The translations under genes were made by a program, and so were the position numbers. From contig DFYS01000079.1 of NCBI GenBank assembly GCA_002383405.1, positions 2,039 to 8,555 on the forward strand: a stretch of 6,517 bases of DNA, read 5' to 3'. Below are positions 5,741 through 6,517 of the stretch, piece after piece. This DNA comes from Moorella sp. UBA4076 (GTDB lineage Bacteria; Bacillota; DSM-521; Neomoorellales; Neomoorellaceae). Position 1 is the stretch's first letter. Each line of letters opens with the position of its first letter. The notes beneath the pieces are model-generated. The model made no database searches. It worked only from the letters and a program-made list of their open reading frames with translations, and was not told where the DNA came from.

Positions 5741-6427
5741 TTAGCGTTCATAAGAGGCCACCAGGATTATTCCCTCCTGGGCCGCCAACTCCGAAGCCGC
5801 AGGGTGAATCAGGTAGCCGAACATTACTTTTAGCACTTCGCCCTGAAGTGATGCTTCTGCCCTGGCAACCTTACGGGCAAAGGCTTTTACTTCCCGGCTG
5901 TAGATGCGGGCTTTTACCTCGCCAAGCACTATCACCGGCCGCCCATCTTTACTCCCCGGGCCGAAAAGGTCGATCTCCAGCGGCTCACCATCAGTATCGA
6001 TATGCTTTCTGATAAGCTTATCTATTTTTACGCCCAGGTTGCGTTCCAGATAGCCCGGTAGAACCACCCGCGCTATATCCTCGAGACCAAAGCCCACCGT
6101 GGTGGCAAGGGAACCCACCTGGCGCGCCATCTGTCGCAATTCTACTTCTGTCCTTTTCTGCGCCTCGGCCAGTTCTTCCATTCTTTTCTCGGTACGCCTC
6201 TGCGCCTCGGCCAGTTCTTCCATCCTCTCCTCGGTACGCCTCTGCGCCTCGGCCAGTTCTTCCACTCTCTCCCCGGTACGCTTCTGCGCCTCGGCCAGTT
6301 CTTTGACTACTTCTTTGAGATCATCGAAATCTGTGCGGGTAACCTTGATTTCCGCCATGCGTTGATCGACTACTGCTATAACCATATGGTATAATTCCGG
6401 GGTTATACCCGTGAATTCCGTTGCCAT
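5741..6427 (-). CDS. Coiled-coil protein with PD-(D/E)XK nuclease-like C-terminal domain (DUF3782-type)
   Basis: A 228-residue soluble protein. Residues about 20-104 form a long charged coiled coil containing four 14-residue repeats (43-98) of the type ELAEAQRRTEERM. Residues about 105-228 resemble a PD-(D/E)XK fold: a helix around GFGLEDIARVVLPGYL, then E151-I-D153 before a turn and the GEVKAR strand with E170 and K172, giving the D-x16-ExK active-site pattern. Such proteins are common and multicopy in thermophilic Clostridia and cyanobacteria and are often annotated DUF3782; their role is not established. ATG 6427 is chosen because GGGAGGG lies seven bases upstream; the ATG 12 codons earlier (6463) lacks a ribosome binding site. 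The domain family label is from memory; the active-site pattern is seen directly. Confidence 0.85.
   Translation of the reverse strand: MATEFTGITPELYHMVIAVVDQRMAEIKVTRTDFDDLKEVVKELAEAQKRTGERVEELAEAQRRTEERMEELAEAQRRTEKRMEELAEAQKRTEVELRQMARQVGSLATTVGFGLEDIARVVLPGYLERNLGVKIDKLIRKHIDTDGEPLEIDLFGPGSKDGRPVIVLGEVKARIYSREVKAFARKVARAEASLQGEVLKVMFGYLIHPAASELAAQEGIILVASYER
6134..6301 (-). repeat. Four 42-bp in-frame tandem repeats encoding coiled-coil units
   Basis: Four consecutive 42-base units encode residues 43-98 of the coiled-coil protein, 14 residues each, two heptads per unit. On the plus strand the shared core TCTGCGCCTCGGCCAGTTCT begins at 6157, 6199, 6241 and 6283, exactly 42 bases apart. 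The spacing keeps heptad phase and reading frame. The near-identity at DNA level points to recent unit duplication or ongoing homogenisation. Confidence 0.9.
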
Positions 6428-6470
6428 CGAAAATCCCTCCCATCTATGGGCTCCAATAATCATCCAAAAT

Positions 6471-6484
6471 TGGCATAGGTGCCA
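6471..6484. repeat. Small inverted repeat near the predicted transcription start of the coiled-coil gene
   Basis: TGGCA-TAGG-TGCCA has perfect five-base arms around a four-base centre and lies just downstream of the -10 box at 6492-6497, about where transcription would begin. It could be an operator or a small 5' hairpin. Arms this short also arise by chance. Confidence 0.3.
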
Positions 6485-6491
6485 TGTAAAT

Positions 6492-6500
6492 ATTATACCA
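6492..6500 (-). promoter_or_regulatory. Extended -10 promoter of the coiled-coil PD-(D/E)XK-like gene
   Basis: The minus strand reads TGGTATAAT, a perfect -10 hexamer with the TGn extension, as at uvrB. The -35 position falls at the window edge and cannot be judged. The leader to the ATG at 6427 would be about 58 bases. Confidence 0.55.
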
Positions 6501-6517
6501 CAACACCTTCAGGAGTA

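Noticed and set aside
6134..6301. Regularly spaced 42-bp repeats as a CRISPR array
   Set aside because: The units are contiguous without distinct spacers, lie in frame in a coding region and encode heptad repeats.
6380..6400. TATAAT-like sequence and CCATATGG palindrome on the plus strand
   Set aside because: They fall within the coding start of the coiled-coil gene with no -35 box or plus-strand gene downstream; chance.
6428..6463. Upstream ATG at 6463 as start of the coiled-coil gene
   Set aside because: It has no ribosome binding site, whereas the ATG at 6427 has GGGAGGG at proper spacing.

Overview
The window reads as chromosomal DNA of a thermophilic, GC-rich Clostridia-type Firmicute; Moorella or a close relative is the best guess. 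This rests on the style of UvrB, strong AGGGGG-type ribosome binding sites, TATAAT promoters, a TTG start, and a coiled-coil PD-(D/E)XK-type protein common in such genomes. The species assignment is inference, because no search was possible.

Layout, left to right. Bases 1-2564 (minus) hold the first 854 codons of a large open gene that runs off the left edge. It fuses an endonuclease Q-like PHP nuclease with a zinc finger to a UvrD/PcrA-type superfamily 1 helicase. Bases 2565-2695 are an AT-rich divergent promoter region. Bases 2696-3411 (plus) hold a two-gene toxin-antitoxin module: an AbrB/MazE-fold antitoxin and a PIN-domain (VapC-like) toxin, overlapping by 22 bases. Bases 3436-5430 (minus) are a complete uvrB. 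Bases 5431-5740 carry the uvrB promoter and one doubtful small reading frame. Bases 5741-6427 (minus) encode a coiled-coil protein with a PD-(D/E)XK nuclease-like C-terminus, with its promoter just upstream at the right edge.

Three of the four firm gene units concern DNA handling and lie on the minus strand. UvrB verifies damage in nucleotide excision repair. The EndoQ-helicase fusion would be expected to nick at deaminated bases and unwind. The PD-(D/E)XK-like protein may be a nuclease. The toxin-antitoxin pair lies on the other strand between uvrB and the fusion gene, is visibly more AT-rich, and looks like an insertion into a repair neighbourhood.

The most notable points are the nuclease-helicase fusion itself, a candidate beta-clamp-binding motif just after its nuclease part, a roughly 90-residue Ala/Gly-rich insert with five-residue periodicity inside its helicase domain, and back-to-back -35 boxes driving the fusion gene and the toxin-antitoxin operon. 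No RNA genes, insertion sequences, CRISPR arrays or convincing intrinsic terminators were seen.
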